A DNA stretch of 64,000 nucleotides from Lysinibacillus fusiformis (GTDB lineage Bacteria; Bacillota; Bacilli; Bacillales_A; Planococcaceae). The stretch lies in contig JASENG010000005.1 of assembly GCA_030027265.1 (NCBI GenBank), positions 62,001 through 126,000 on the forward strand, read 5' to 3'. Positions 35,540 through 44,109 of the stretch are shown here, piece by piece; position 1 is the stretch's first letter, and every line of letters begins with the position of its first letter. The position numbers and the translations under genes are program-made. Under the pieces are notes generated by a model. It was not told where the DNA came from and ran no database searches. It saw nothing but the letters and a program-made list of their open reading frames with translations.

Positions 35540-35980
35540 CTATGAAAATACTACAATCTTACGTGCGATAGATTCAGTTAAACGAGATGCTACCTTTGGA
35601 ACAGCCCATTTAATGACAGGAGTTAATACTGCTCCAGAAATTCCTCCTGCACGCACTTCTACTGTACACGTCATTTTAGAAATTCCATTTATTTCTTCTG
35701 CGGTAAAATGACCGCTTCCTGTAAAATTATCCGATAACCCTTTTAGTTCGAACTTAATATTAGTAGGTTCATTCCATTCAGTAATATCTACTTGTGCTTG
35801 GATTGTTTTTTTAATCCCCTTCACACTGCCTTCAAAAGTCCAGATTGATTGCTTGTCATTGATGATTTCATGTTCTTTATAGGCTGGTACTGTTGGAGCC
35901 CAGTTTTCAAGATTACTAACATAATCCCACACTACTTGTACATCTACTGGAATTTCTACTGTATGCGTTCCTGTCGCCAT
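35540..35980 (-). CDS. SRPBCC-family protein (CoxG-like)
   Basis: 146 residues of START/Bet v 1 helix-grip type: TVEIPVDVQVVWDYVSNLENWAPTVPAY opens the fold, followed by alternating strands (FELKGLSDNFTGSGHFTAEE, SKMTCTVEVRAGG) and a C-terminal helix. CoxG-like members bind hydrophobic ligands or quinones. No cox genes nearby; ligand unknown. Confidence 0.75.
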   Translation of the reverse strand: MATGTHTVEIPVDVQVVWDYVSNLENWAPTVPAYKEHEIINDKQSIWTFEGSVKGIKKTIQAQVDITEWNEPTNIKFELKGLSDNFTGSGHFTAEEINGISKMTCTVEVRAGGISGAVLTPVIKWAVPKVASRLTESIARKIVVFS

Positions 35981-36139
35981 TATGATTTCCCACTTTCACT
36001 ACATAAGAATTGTAAATTACTTTCTACAAAATATTATTATTGCATATAATACATAAACTTACATCACTAATTATACATAGCTTCCAAACTTTTATAAAAG
36101 CACATCCTATTTTCATAAGCTTGCCATATCATTATTGAA

Positions 36140-36640
36140 TTATAATAATTTAGACATGAAATACTCATCATATAGTTTTCCATTAATCATAAGAGAGTTT
36201 CTTTTCACACCTTCAATTTCAAACCCACTTTTCTTATAGAGTGCTACACCTGCCTGATTTTCAATTACTGTGGTAAGCTCCAATCGTGAAATCTTATTTT
36301 TAAGTGCCCAGTCTTCGATATGTTCAAATAAGGCTGAACCGATGCCCTTCCCTCTGAAATCTTCCAAAATACCGATTGCAAGGTAAGCAGAATGTTTTGT
36401 TTTCTTAACCGTCCCGCCCATAGCCAGCAAATAACCTACCAATTTCCCATGTTCTTCTGCTGCTAAAATGGTCGCATTACTTTGCTTTTCAATGCGTTCC
36501 AACTGTTTTGCTTGCTGTTCCGGCGTTGTTTTCCTTTCACCAGGCTCCATTAGCATAAAACTAGATTTCGCTTCGACTTCCTTTATAAGAGCTATGAATT
36601 CCGCAGCATCATCAACTCTAATTTCTCTTATTATCATCAC
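36140..36640 (-). CDS. GNAT-family N-acetyltransferase
   Basis: 166 residues. Acetyl-CoA site LAIGILEDFRGKGIGSALFEHIEDWA, followed by ENQAGVALYKKSGFEIEG, typical of motif B in the RimI/YkkB-like group. Substrate unknown. Followed by no obvious partner; about 30 bases downstream of the DUF2785 gene. Confidence 0.88.
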   Translation of the reverse strand: MMIIREIRVDDAAEFIALIKEVEAKSSFMLMEPGERKTTPEQQAKQLERIEKQSNATILAAEEHGKLVGYLLAMGGTVKKTKHSAYLAIGILEDFRGKGIGSALFEHIEDWALKNKISRLELTTVIENQAGVALYKKSGFEIEGVKRNSLMINGKLYDEYFMSKLL

Positions 36641-36674
36641 TCAATCCTCCATTCATTCAGGTAAGGGTTCACTT

Positions 36675-37541
36675 TTAAGTTTTATCAGTTAATGATTCAG
36701 ATACGCCATACAATTTTTGATGCAAACTTTTCAGATGACTATTAATCAACTCTCGAAGTCTACATTTCTCATTTTTAAATCCGATAATGAAATACAATGA
36801 TTTGAGGAAAATTGTAATGTTGAACTTAGTTCGAAAATAATTATTGGAGAAACCTTCAATTCCATAAATCAACTCCAAATCATTTAAAAGCCCGGCAATC
36901 CAATCTTCCAAACTCTTAATTGGTATATTTTTATCGATTAAGGCTTCTATAACAAAAACTAAACGTTCATCTTCTTCATCGATATAGGCAGCATCCTTCA
37001 ATAAACAATTATGTATTGTAGTTAGAATCTCCTTTGAATCTTCTATCTTAAATTTCGGATGTTTAACTTGAGCAACTAATAAATCCGCACCATGTGCAAT
37101 GCTATGCGCCCAACCTTTTACTTCTACATATCCCCTTGTATCTCGCTCATTCTTTAAGTACTCGATACTCCGAGAAAATGCATATTTCACGGTATCCTCA
37201 GAAAAAAATCCCAATTGACTATCTTTATTCAAAAGTCCAGCAATAATCAAGGAAGAAAATGACCGTGTAAATACAGAATCTGTGTATTTATCACCAATTC
37301 TAAAAAACAAGTGCTCATAATCGAAACAAATTTCTAAGATATCTTGATATTGTTGACTACTTAATATTTCTCCATCTATAAGCTTCAAAAATGTGGGAAA
37401 GATTAGACTGTCCCTTAATTCTGGATCAATGGAACCTATATTCTCCAGCATATTATCGATCAACACATCTAGTTCATCTTGTTTTAAGTGAGTCAAATTG
37501 GTATTTTCCAACTCTCGCAGCTGTGATTTCAACTTCAACAT
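36675..37541 (-). CDS. DUF2785-family protein
   Basis: 288 residues, wholly helical and soluble. The conserved GWAHSIAHGADLL block (about 140-152) and KDAAYIDEEDERLV identify DUF2785. Function unknown; the HAHG-like pair of histidines is invariant in relatives I recall, suggesting a metal or substrate site. May be co-transcribed with the GNAT gene. Confidence 0.8.
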   Translation of the reverse strand: MLKLKSQLRELENTNLTHLKQDELDVLIDNMLENIGSIDPELRDSLIFPTFLKLIDGEILSSQQYQDILEICFDYEHLFFRIGDKYTDSVFTRSFSSLIIAGLLNKDSQLGFFSEDTVKYAFSRSIEYLKNERDTRGYVEVKGWAHSIAHGADLLVAQVKHPKFKIEDSKEILTTIHNCLLKDAAYIDEEDERLVFVIEALIDKNIPIKSLEDWIAGLLNDLELIYGIEGFSNNYFRTKFNITIFLKSLYFIIGFKNEKCRLRELINSHLKSLHQKLYGVSESLTDKT

Positions 37542-37591
37542 TTAACTATCCACCCTTTTCAAAGCTTTTAGTGGTCATATCATATTATTTT

Positions 37592-38158
37592 TTAAACCCT
37601 TAACAAACCACGGAAACCTCTAGCTGCATAATAAGACTCTGCTCCATTGTGGTAAACAAAGACAGTGTCATAGCGATAATCACAAAAGAGTGCACCACCG
37701 AGCTTTCTAATATTTGCAGGTGTTTCTACCCAACTGGATGATTTTGCATCGAATTCCCCAAATTTTTGCAACTCTCGATACTGTTCTTCTGTTAAAAGCT
37801 CAATGCCCATTTCAGCAGCTATCTCTATAGCACTGTTTTCTGGCTTATGTTGTTTCCTTGACTCCAGTGCTTCGCGATCATAACAAAGACTTCTTCGCCC
37901 CTTTGGACTTTCCTTTGAACAATCACAGAAGGTAAATTCACCTGTTTCTCCAGAACGAGCAATCACATCCGGCTCACCACCTGTTATTTCCATCCTATGA
38001 AGTGACCAAAGTTTTTCAATATTCGACTCTAGCTTTGCTTCTACTTCAGACCATTCAATCCCAACATGTCTACTCATATTTTTTTCAAAACGTGCTTTTA
38101 GTATTTTTATCAGCTCTGCATGCTGTTCTGGAGACAACTCCCTGCTTTGTTTTACCAT
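37592..38158 (-). CDS. DUF4256-family protein
   Basis: 188 residues. The block EPDVIARSGETGEFTFCDCSKESPKGRRSLCYD (about 62-94) with three cysteines and the C-terminal GALFCDYRYDTVFVYHNGAESYYAARGFRG are characteristic of DUF4256. Function unknown. Stand-alone between DUF2785 and a divergent membrane gene. Confidence 0.85.
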   Translation of the reverse strand: MVKQSRELSPEQHAELIKILKARFEKNMSRHVGIEWSEVEAKLESNIEKLWSLHRMEITGGEPDVIARSGETGEFTFCDCSKESPKGRRSLCYDREALESRKQHKPENSAIEIAAEMGIELLTEEQYRELQKFGEFDAKSSSWVETPANIRKLGGALFCDYRYDTVFVYHNGAESYYAARGFRGLLRV

Positions 38159-38384
38159 ATTGAATCTCCCCTTTATGTTTATGGATATGGTTTTTCAGAT
38201 TGTGTTTCCTTAAATTGCATAACCAAATTTGTATAAATAATTCATTTCCTATTCCTCATTATTTATTTTAGGTATGACTTAAGAGTGCTGGCAGTTATAA
38301 ACCATCCTCAAAGGATTTTAGTTTTATTAGTAGAATATTGATTACTAATAAATAAAATTCCCCTAAGAAAGAGGATGTTAAAAG

Positions 38385-38753
38385 ATGGTATCCAGAAAAC
38401 TACTTGCCGCATTTTTTACAGCGCTTCTTTGTTATTTTATTGTCCCACTTTTCTTTCATGATTTTGCTGAATCTTATTTTGTTATAGGATTGGGCGTAAG
38501 TATTATAGCTGTTCCTATTTTATTTACTGTAGGTATCTTATCTTCAATAGCAATTGAGCAATTAAGCAAAAAAGAACATGCTTTGTTTTCTTTGGCTAAA
38601 CATTTTGGCTGCGGAATAATTTTCACAGTCATCTTCTTGTTATTATCAGGGGAAATTAGGGCGGTTTACATCTATCTCTCAATTGCATCCGTATATATCA
38701 TAATCTTCTATATTAGTGATCTTTTTATTAAACTTAAACGATCGAATTGGTGA
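38385..38753 (+). CDS. Four-helix membrane protein, unknown
   Basis: 122 residues with four predicted helices (about 6-24, 32-54, 70-88, 94-116). AAGAGG about ten bases before the ATG is the only ribosome site. No family recognised. Its plus orientation isolates it from its neighbours. Confidence 0.6.
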   Translation: MVSRKLLAAFFTALLCYFIVPLFFHDFAESYFVIGLGVSIIAVPILFTVGILSSIAIEQLSKKEHALFSLAKHFGCGIIFTVIFLLLSGEIRAVYIYLSIASVYIIIFYISDLFIKLKRSNW

Positions 38754-38801
38754 TACCGGCCTACGCTTCTTTGTTACTGATAGCTTACTGGACACATCAA
38801 A

Positions 38802-39185
38802 TTACTCAAAACCGGTTATATTGTCAAAAGGCATAATTTCCCCATTGACTTGAACTAAAAGTACATCTTGTTCATGCTCTGTTGTTAAAAGAAACACATT
38901 GCTTTTTGAATTATCATTCTGTTTATCAGATACATCTAGCTTTATGGTTACTGTATCCTGCTGCGCTTCCACACTGCTTTCTATTTCTCCACTTGTATTA
39001 AAAATAATATAGGATCCTTTTTTTCCATTATTAATCAGCTGGAGTGCGTAGTTAGGATCGATACTATCCTCCACCTGACGAGGAACATTTTCAATTTCAC
39101 TGAAACTCAATGTCGATGACTGACAAGCCGATAAAATAGCGGCAGTTAAAAATACCGAGAAAGCTATTTTACTCAATATATTCAC
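38802..39185 (-). CDS. Lipoprotein, unknown function
   Basis: 127 residues with a lipoprotein signal peptide ending in LSAC (C21 lipidated). The mature part is a small beta-rich domain (SYIIFNTSGEIESSV, TVTIKLDVSDKQ, VFLLTTEHEQDVLLVQVNGE). Starts 17 bases after a 50-residue membrane protein gene and is probably co-transcribed with it. Family not recognised. Confidence 0.75.
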   Translation of the reverse strand: MNILSKIAFSVFLTAAILSACQSSTLSFSEIENVPRQVEDSIDPNYALQLINNGKKGSYIIFNTSGEIESSVEAQQDTVTIKLDVSDKQNDNSKSNVFLLTTEHEQDVLLVQVNGEIMPFDNITGFE

Positions 39186-39202
39186 TCCTTTAATCTTTTA
39201 TC

Positions 39203-39355
39203 TTATAAAAGTGAGACGATCACAATCGATAAGACTACGCTCAATGATAGAGAGATAGCCCAATCTTTTTTATCGGTCATTTTTAAAAGTACGTTTAAGA
39301 TTGAACTAATGATCATTAATATAAAAAATACTAAGAAAATCATAATAAGTTCCAT
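39203..39355 (-). CDS. 50-residue two-helix membrane protein
   Basis: A short gene with a good GGAGAGG ribosome site eight bases before its ATG. The product starts MELIMIFLVFFILMIIS, has a KMTDKKDW charged turn and a second helix SLSLSVVLSIVIVSLL. Two helices joined by a short loop make a hairpin in the membrane. It lies 17 bases before the lipoprotein gene on the same strand, so a two-gene unit is likely. Function unknown. Confidence 0.65.
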   Translation of the reverse strand: MELIMIFLVFFILMIISSILNVLLKMTDKKDWAISLSLSVVLSIVIVSLL

Positions 39356-39440
39356 TTTTCAATCCTCTCCCCTTTTCACTTATTTTACCATAATCCTCTT
39401 ATCCATTTATGGAAAATTCTCCTATTTAGTTAGATTAAAA

Positions 39441-39471
39441 AAACTCGAATACATGAAGCGCATTCGAGTTT
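39441..39471 (-). terminator. Terminator of the ABC exporter operon (CTCGAAT family)
   Basis: Ten-base perfect stem AAACTCGAAT / ATTCGAGTTT, 11-base loop, TTTTAATC on the minus-strand side. It lies seven bases past the permease stop. Confidence 0.8.
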
Positions 39472-39477
39472 GTGTTT

Positions 39478-40200
39478 TTATGAAATTGTTTTCAGTTTTT
39501 GTTGTTTGAAATTCAAACGATTTCCTTTTTCTAAAGGGGCATTTTTCATTAGTAAATAAGATACCAGAAGAAAAACAAGGGCAAATCCAAACAAGATAGT
39601 AACGAATGGCAGATGGTGCAAGAAAAATAAATCCATTAACCAGCTCATATCACTAAATACAATGACAACCGTACTAATAATTAATAGGATTGTTGCCACT
39701 ACCAGGGATAGAATCGTTCCATAGTTAAACCAAATCGTTTTTGCTATCATACCTAGACTAAATAAAAAGAAAATCCAGGAAAAATCTACCCATAGATACA
39801 CAAGCCCATTAGAGGTATTTACCAAATTTGCAAAATGGAAGAAATCAACAGAAGTACTGGCGCTATTAATAATATTTGTGCTCAGATAGTAAAACAAGTT
39901 AAGAAGCAACACACTGATCAAACTAAATATCAAGCCGGAAAGATAGAAAGCGAATACGAACTGCTTCCTCGTCCCACCTAAAGAAACAATATATTGATAC
40001 CCTTTAAAATTAATAAATGGATATAACAGAAAGACTATGAATAATGGTCCGAACAAGAAAAATGTCCCCGAATCCGCTGCATCAATAAATCCTAAAAAGT
40101 TGAAGAAAAGAAAAAGCACGAAAGTAATTGCGGTATTTATATAAAAAGTCATACTCATTTCTTTCATCATTAATCGGAATGGTCCAGTAAAGGTATTCAT
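39478..40200 (-). CDS. ABC-2-type exporter permease
   Basis: 240 residues with six helices, no motifs beyond hydrophobicity; YIVSLGGTRKQFVFAFYLSG between helices 2 and 3 resembles the coupling region of ABC-2 permeases. Overlaps the stop of the ATPase gene by four bases. Last gene of GntR-ATPase-permease, an arrangement like ytr-type operons. Cargo unknown. Confidence 0.82.
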   Translation of the reverse strand: MNTFTGPFRLMMKEMSMTFYINTAITFVLFLFFNFLGFIDAADSGTFFLFGPLFIVFLLYPFINFKGYQYIVSLGGTRKQFVFAFYLSGLIFSLISVLLLNLFYYLSTNIINSASTSVDFFHFANLVNTSNGLVYLWVDFSWIFFLFSLGMIAKTIWFNYGTILSLVVATILLIISTVVIVFSDMSWLMDLFFLHHLPFVTILFGFALVFLLVSYLLMKNAPLEKGNRLNFKQQKLKTIS

Positions 40201-41072
40201 ATCTTTTGCACCTCTCTTTTGGTAGTAAAGTTAACAAGGTAATCCTGCAATGGTGCCTTTTCCCCCGTAACACCAGCTTGTTTAGCTATTGATTTCCACT
40301 CATCTGTAAATTCATCGTCAATCATTACATTAATTTGTTTTCCAAGTTTTCTTTTTTCTAAAATTGTATATCCTTCAATCAATGGTTCTATCGTCTCGGC
40401 TGAACCAGATAAAAGAACTCCGCGCATTTTTAACGCTTCTGTTTCTTCATATCGAACAACTGTCTGCTGATTGATAATTGCAATCTTTTCACACATTGCT
40501 TCAATCTCTTCAATATGATGTGTAGATAAAATAATGAGACGAGGTTCTTCCTCATAGGTATTCAGGAGAGCATCGTTAAATTGCTTTCTCATGTGAGCAT
40601 CAAGCCCATTCGTTGGTTCGTCCATAATGGTTACGGGAGCTTTACTAGCAAGACCCAGGATGATTTGTACCATGGATTGCATCCCTTTAGAGAACTTCTT
40701 TATTTTTTTCTTTCTCGGCAGTTCAAATAAAGTCACGAGATGCTCGGCCAGCTCCATATCCCAGTTTTTGTTGAATAATGCTCCAAAACGTAAAGCATCC
40801 TCTACATTCCAAAGATCTGAAAATGGATGATTTTCCTGCATAAACGTGATATTGTTCATCGCTTCATTGCTGTTATATGGGATAATTCCATTCACAGTAA
40901 TAGAACCAGCATCTATATTTTCCATTCCGGATAAAAGCTTCATAAGTGTAGTCTTTCCAGATCCATTCCTGCCCCAAAGCCCAATAATTATCGGCTCTGT
41001 TTCCGAAAGATTTACATTCTTTAGGGCTGGGATATTGCCATAGGAAAACGAAACATTTTCAAGTTTAATCAT
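40197..41072 (-). CDS. ABC exporter ATPase
   Basis: 291 residues. Walker A GRNGSGKTTL, Q-loop in FMQENHPF, an unusual signature FSKGMQSM in place of LSGGQ, Walker B VTIMDEPTNGLD and switch histidine in STHHIEE. The SKGM form is common in YtrB-type exporters. Overlaps both the GntR stop (8 bases) and the permease start, so translation of all three genes is coupled. Confidence 0.92.
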   Translation of the reverse strand: MIKLENVSFSYGNIPALKNVNLSETEPIIIGLWGRNGSGKTTLMKLLSGMENIDAGSITVNGIIPYNSNEAMNNITFMQENHPFSDLWNVEDALRFGALFNKNWDMELAEHLVTLFELPRKKKIKKFSKGMQSMVQIILGLASKAPVTIMDEPTNGLDAHMRKQFNDALLNTYEEEPRLIILSTHHIEEIEAMCEKIAIINQQTVVRYEETEALKMRGVLLSGSAETIEPLIEGYTILEKRKLGKQINVMIDDEFTDEWKSIAKQAGVTGEKAPLQDYLVNFTTKREVQKI

Positions 41073-41436
41073 CTTGATAATCCTCCTCGATCATTTGATA
41101 TAATTCTTCTTTTTTAATTTCAATTCGCTTGGCTTCTTCCATCATCGGTTTCAAATACTCGTTGTAGAAGTCTTCCTTGCGTTTTTCAAGCAGCTTTTGT
41201 TTGGCGCCTTCAGCCACAAACATACCAACACCACGTTGTTTATAGACGTATCCATCATCTACCAATTCAGCAAGTCCTTTTTGCACAGTTGCTCGGTTTA
41301 TTTGATAAAACTTTGAAATCTCGGTGGTTGAAGGGATTTGATCTCCCTCTAACAGCTCACCTTCCACAATTTCATTCGCAATCATATCTGAAATTTGTTG
41401 GAAAATAGGTTTGGAATCATCAAAAACAACTTTCAC
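41065..41436 (-). CDS. GntR-family regulator (YtrA-like)
   Basis: About 123 residues. Winged HTH FQQISDMIANEIVEGELLEGDQIPSTTEISKFYQINRATVQKGL, then a short C-terminal helical domain typical of the YtrA subfamily. The GTG at 41436 is the start, with GGAAGGAG six bases upstream; the long open extension to 41565 crosses the promoter and a terminator and is not coding. Likely represses its own operon via the dyad at 41467-41486. Confidence 0.9.
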   Translation of the reverse strand: MKVVFDDSKPIFQQISDMIANEIVEGELLEGDQIPSTTEISKFYQINRATVQKGLAELVDDGYVYKQRGVGMFVAEGAKQKLLEKRKEDFYNEYLKPMMEEAKRIEIKKEELYQMIEEDYQDD

Positions 41437-41466
41437 GGAGTTCTCCTTCCTCAACACGTTGAACGG

Positions 41467-41514
41467 TTGATTAGTCGTGTAATCAACTATACAATGATAC
41501 TTGTTTTTTGTCAA
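41467..41514 (-). promoter_or_regulatory. Promoter and GntR/YtrA operator
   Basis: On the minus strand: TTGACA, 17 bases, TATAGT, a near-consensus SigA promoter. Immediately downstream is the dyad TTGATTA-N6-TAATCAA (41467-41486), which overlaps the last base of the -10 and the transcription start. This is the expected position for a repressor of the GntR-ABC operon. Confidence 0.8.
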
Positions 41515-41551
41515 ACTACTGTAGAGTTGAAAATCAGAATTAACCGCAAAA

Positions 41552-41582
41552 AAACTCGAATACATTAATTGTATCCGAGTTT
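41552..41582 (-). terminator. Terminator of the second DinB gene (CTCGAAT family)
   Basis: Twelve-base stem AAACTCGAATAC / GTATCCGAGTTT with one A-C mismatch, loop of seven, TTTTTGCGG on the minus-strand side. About 110 bases past the DinB gene stop. Confidence 0.65.
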
Positions 41583-41693
41583 GATGAATATCTATTATTA
41601 AGGTTTAGCTTGGCTTAAAGTCATTTCAGCGCATATTCCAGTGATGATAAGGCGGTTTCATTTTAGAGCTTGAACAAAGCTGCAGTAAAAACA

Positions 41694-42176
41694 TTATCTC
41701 ATAAATGTAATAAAATCAACATTAACTGGTTCGTTACCATTTGCTCGAAGCAGTAAGTTAATTTGTCCTCGATGGTACTGACCATGTATCGCAACATGAG
41801 TTAGAATCTCTCTTAAATTATTTTCAAACTCCTTACCACTACTATTCTTGTAGGAAATCACCTTATCTAGATCAGTCTCTGCTAAATTAGAAAGAAATAT
41901 TTTTACACTTTCTTCATTATGCCTAACAAGTTCTTTACAAACTTCTAAGTCCACATCTAACCAGATAGGTAGCCGTGAACTGTCCACTCCTTGTAATCTA
42001 GTGATCCAAACTTTTTCTGAGAATAGGATATGAGAAAATAATCGACTAACCTCATGATTTTCATCCTCCAACTTTTGCAATGTTTCAAGTATACTTTTGT
42101 TTGCCCAAATTAAGTGTTCATACATCTTTCTGAGCGTTTCGATAAGAATCATTCCCTTTTCATTGAATTGTTCCAA
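41694..42176 (-). CDS. DinB-family protein
   Basis: About 160 residues. Metal-ligand histidines in HVAIHGQYHRGQINLLL near the C-terminus and one in LFSHILFSEKVW. YEHLIWANKSILETLQKL is the typical first helix. The start is uncertain: the TTG at 42176 and internal ATGs at codons 9 and 18 all lack a clear ribosome site. Substrate unknown. Confidence 0.82.
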   Translation of the reverse strand: MEQFNEKGMILIETLRKMYEHLIWANKSILETLQKLEDENHEVSRLFSHILFSEKVWITRLQGVDSSRLPIWLDVDLEVCKELVRHNEESVKIFLSNLAETDLDKVISYKNSSGKEFENNLREILTHVAIHGQYHRGQINLLLRANGNEPVNVDFITFMR

Positions 42177-42828
42177 CAGGTCTTCTTTTTTCGCTCTACT
42201 CTCAAATATCCATTATAGGAGGAGTATACGTTCATTTTTATTGAGGCAATTAATTATCATTATTCAGTTCTTCAGCTTATTATTACAATCGTTCGACAAC
42301 AATGCCTTGAATCCTTTTTTTGATTAGACTAACACCGGTAAAACTATCCAATTACCTTCAAAGCAATCCGCTTTTTAGATTTCTTGCTATTTGTACTTGT
42401 TTATACTGATTTGTATATAAGCGAAAATTCTCCGATTATTTACAGGTTGGAGCTCGTTACGGGGGAAATAAGCGGAGTTTTTCTGTCTATTCTAGGAAAA
42501 AACCTACATTTTGACGTTTTTCGTGTCCATAGAAGGAATTCCTCCGTATATTTAAGCTATTTTTTATCTTATTTTCCAAATAGGCGGAATCTTCCCGTCT
42601 ATTTAACAGATTTACCTGCTAACCCTATCTATCTATAAGAGCAAAAACTTTTGATTCCTTAGAGATGAAAATGAAAAAGGATCTTCGACAGGAAGATCCT
42701 ACAATAACATTTTTTAAACTAAATAATACAACATACATCTTCTATCGAATTATATTCCCTTAACTGTACCTAAAGCGATTTGCTTTATCTTGACCTCGCT
42801 CATAATATCCTATTTATAGGCTATAGGA
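42177..42828. other. 650-bp non-coding region holding repeat copy A
   Basis: Between the DinB gene and the M24 gene. It contains an AT-rich stretch (42177-42400) without a supported gene, the long repeat (about 42410-42660), and an imperfect GGATCTTCGACAGGAAGATCC hairpin at about 42679-42699 with little T-tract. Confidence 0.45.
42410..42660 (+). repeat. Long dispersed repeat, copy A
   Basis: Matches 46615-46870 in the same orientation. Shared landmarks in order are: a TAAGCGAA/TAAGTGGA start, GGAGCTC/AGAGCTC, GGAAATAAG, AGTTTTTC, TTTTGACGTTTT/TTTTCACGTTTT, AGGAATTCCTCC/CGGAATTTCTCC, ATTTAAGCTATTTTT, CTTATTTTCCAAATAG/CTTATCTTCTAAATAG, CGTCTATT, AACAGATT and CTGCT[T]AACCC. Identity is roughly 70% by eye. 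Inside are several AAATAAGCGGA...TCCG-type half palindromes. Similar AAGCGGAA-rich intergenic elements occur in many bacilli (recalled). Confidence 0.75.
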
Positions 42829-43962
42829 CTAAAAAATTAATTCTTCTATGGAACGGGGACACTCCGTTAGCATTTCATATCCATTTTTTGTAACGAGAAT
42901 TGTATCCGAATGCCGGAACCCCCCTATTCCAGGTACATAGATACCGGGTTCTACAGTAAATGTCATTCCTTCTTTTAATATGGAAGCATCATCAAAACGG
43001 AAGAATGGAGCCTCATGGACAGCTAAACCAATACTATGCCCAGTACGATGAACGGCATATTCACCATATCCTGCCCTTTGTATATATGAGCGTGCTGCTT
43101 CATCCACATCACTTGTTTTTGCACCTGCTTTGATTGTATCGAGTGCTGCTCTTTGGGCATTCACCATAATTTCGAATAATTCTCTTTGTTTTTCTGTTGG
43201 CTCCCCGACAAAGCAAGTTCGTTCACATTCACCTTTATATCCATCAAGCGAAGTAATTCTTGTAATAATTAATCCATCGCCTAAATCTACTTTTCTCAAA
43301 TTTGAAAACACATGCGGCAGAATCGTGCGTTCAACTCCCGAGGGACTCATTCCTCCAGTAAAAAGGCTCGCGTCAGGGTAAAGATTTGAGGCCTTTTGAT
43401 AAAAACTGCTGGCAGCCGCATCTTCAATATCCCGTTCGGTCATTCCTGCCTTAAGAGCTCGAAATGCTGCTTGTATGGAGTCCACCGCTAATGAGCATAC
43501 TTGGCGCATTTTTTCTAATTCCTTCTCATCTTTTAGCGCTCGATTATTAATCATTTCGGAGGTAACATCCGTTAGTTTCCAGTCTTCCCTCTGAAGAATA
43601 TTTGCTAATCCAAATGGTAAGGAGCGAGACTCAATTCCGAGTCTTCTCTCTCCATTTTGAGCACGTAAACAATTTAATATTATTTCAATTGGATCATTAC
43701 CTTGCTTTGCTTTTTCAGGATGCTCATAATATACAATTAAACGATTAAATTCTGCATTTAGTTTAGCATGCTCTTCCTCTAGACCAGGCACAATTAAGAT
43801 ACATTCATTCTTGGTAACTATAGTGAAAATGGGACGAGAATAAGTAATTATTTCAAATCCAGTCATGTAACACTGGTTAGTAGGATCCGCCAATAATACT
43901 GCCGTAAGCCTCTCCTTTTCCATAAAAGCTCGTAATTTGTCTATACGTTTATTAAAATTCAT
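42829..43962 (-). CDS. M24-fold hydrolase lacking most metal ligands
   Basis: 377 residues: creatinase/prolidase N-terminal domain (about 5-135) and a pita-bread C-terminal domain (about 145-370). In metallo-peptidases of this family two Asp, one His and two Glu bind metal. Here the corresponding positions read T234, E245, H309, E338 and S352, so three of five are changed. That favours a metal-free creatinase- or ectoine-hydrolase-like enzyme over a true Xaa-Pro peptidase (inference). HRTGHSIGL and TVEPGIYVPGIGGFRHSDT are kept. Neighbours are an MFS importer and LysR regulator, suggesting catabolism of an imported small amide. Confidence 0.8.
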   Translation of the reverse strand: MNFNKRIDKLRAFMEKERLTAVLLADPTNQCYMTGFEIITYSRPIFTIVTKNECILIVPGLEEEHAKLNAEFNRLIVYYEHPEKAKQGNDPIEIILNCLRAQNGERRLGIESRSLPFGLANILQREDWKLTDVTSEMINNRALKDEKELEKMRQVCSLAVDSIQAAFRALKAGMTERDIEDAAASSFYQKASNLYPDASLFTGGMSPSGVERTILPHVFSNLRKVDLGDGLIITRITSLDGYKGECERTCFVGEPTEKQRELFEIMVNAQRAALDTIKAGAKTSDVDEAARSYIQRAGYGEYAVHRTGHSIGLAVHEAPFFRFDDASILKEGMTFTVEPGIYVPGIGGFRHSDTILVTKNGYEMLTECPRSIEELIF

Positions 43963-44109
43963 TAGATCAACTCCTTAATATTTTTTTTAAACTTTTCAAA
44001 TCCTGTTTCTTACCTAAGAATTCTACTATTCTTATAATTAAATCAGGAATTGCTTTCAAAAGTTATTTCTTTTTCGAAAAAAAATACTGAAAACCAAAAT
44101 TCTATGAAT

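Noticed and set aside
41437-41565. 43-codon N-terminal extension of the GntR protein
   Set aside because: Covers the -35/-10 elements, the operator dyad and part of the preceding terminator; the GTG at 41436 has the ribosome site.
42384-42638. 84-codon reading frame in the intergenic repeat
   Set aside because: Lies within repeat copy A; the frame is not kept in copy B and there is no ribosome site.
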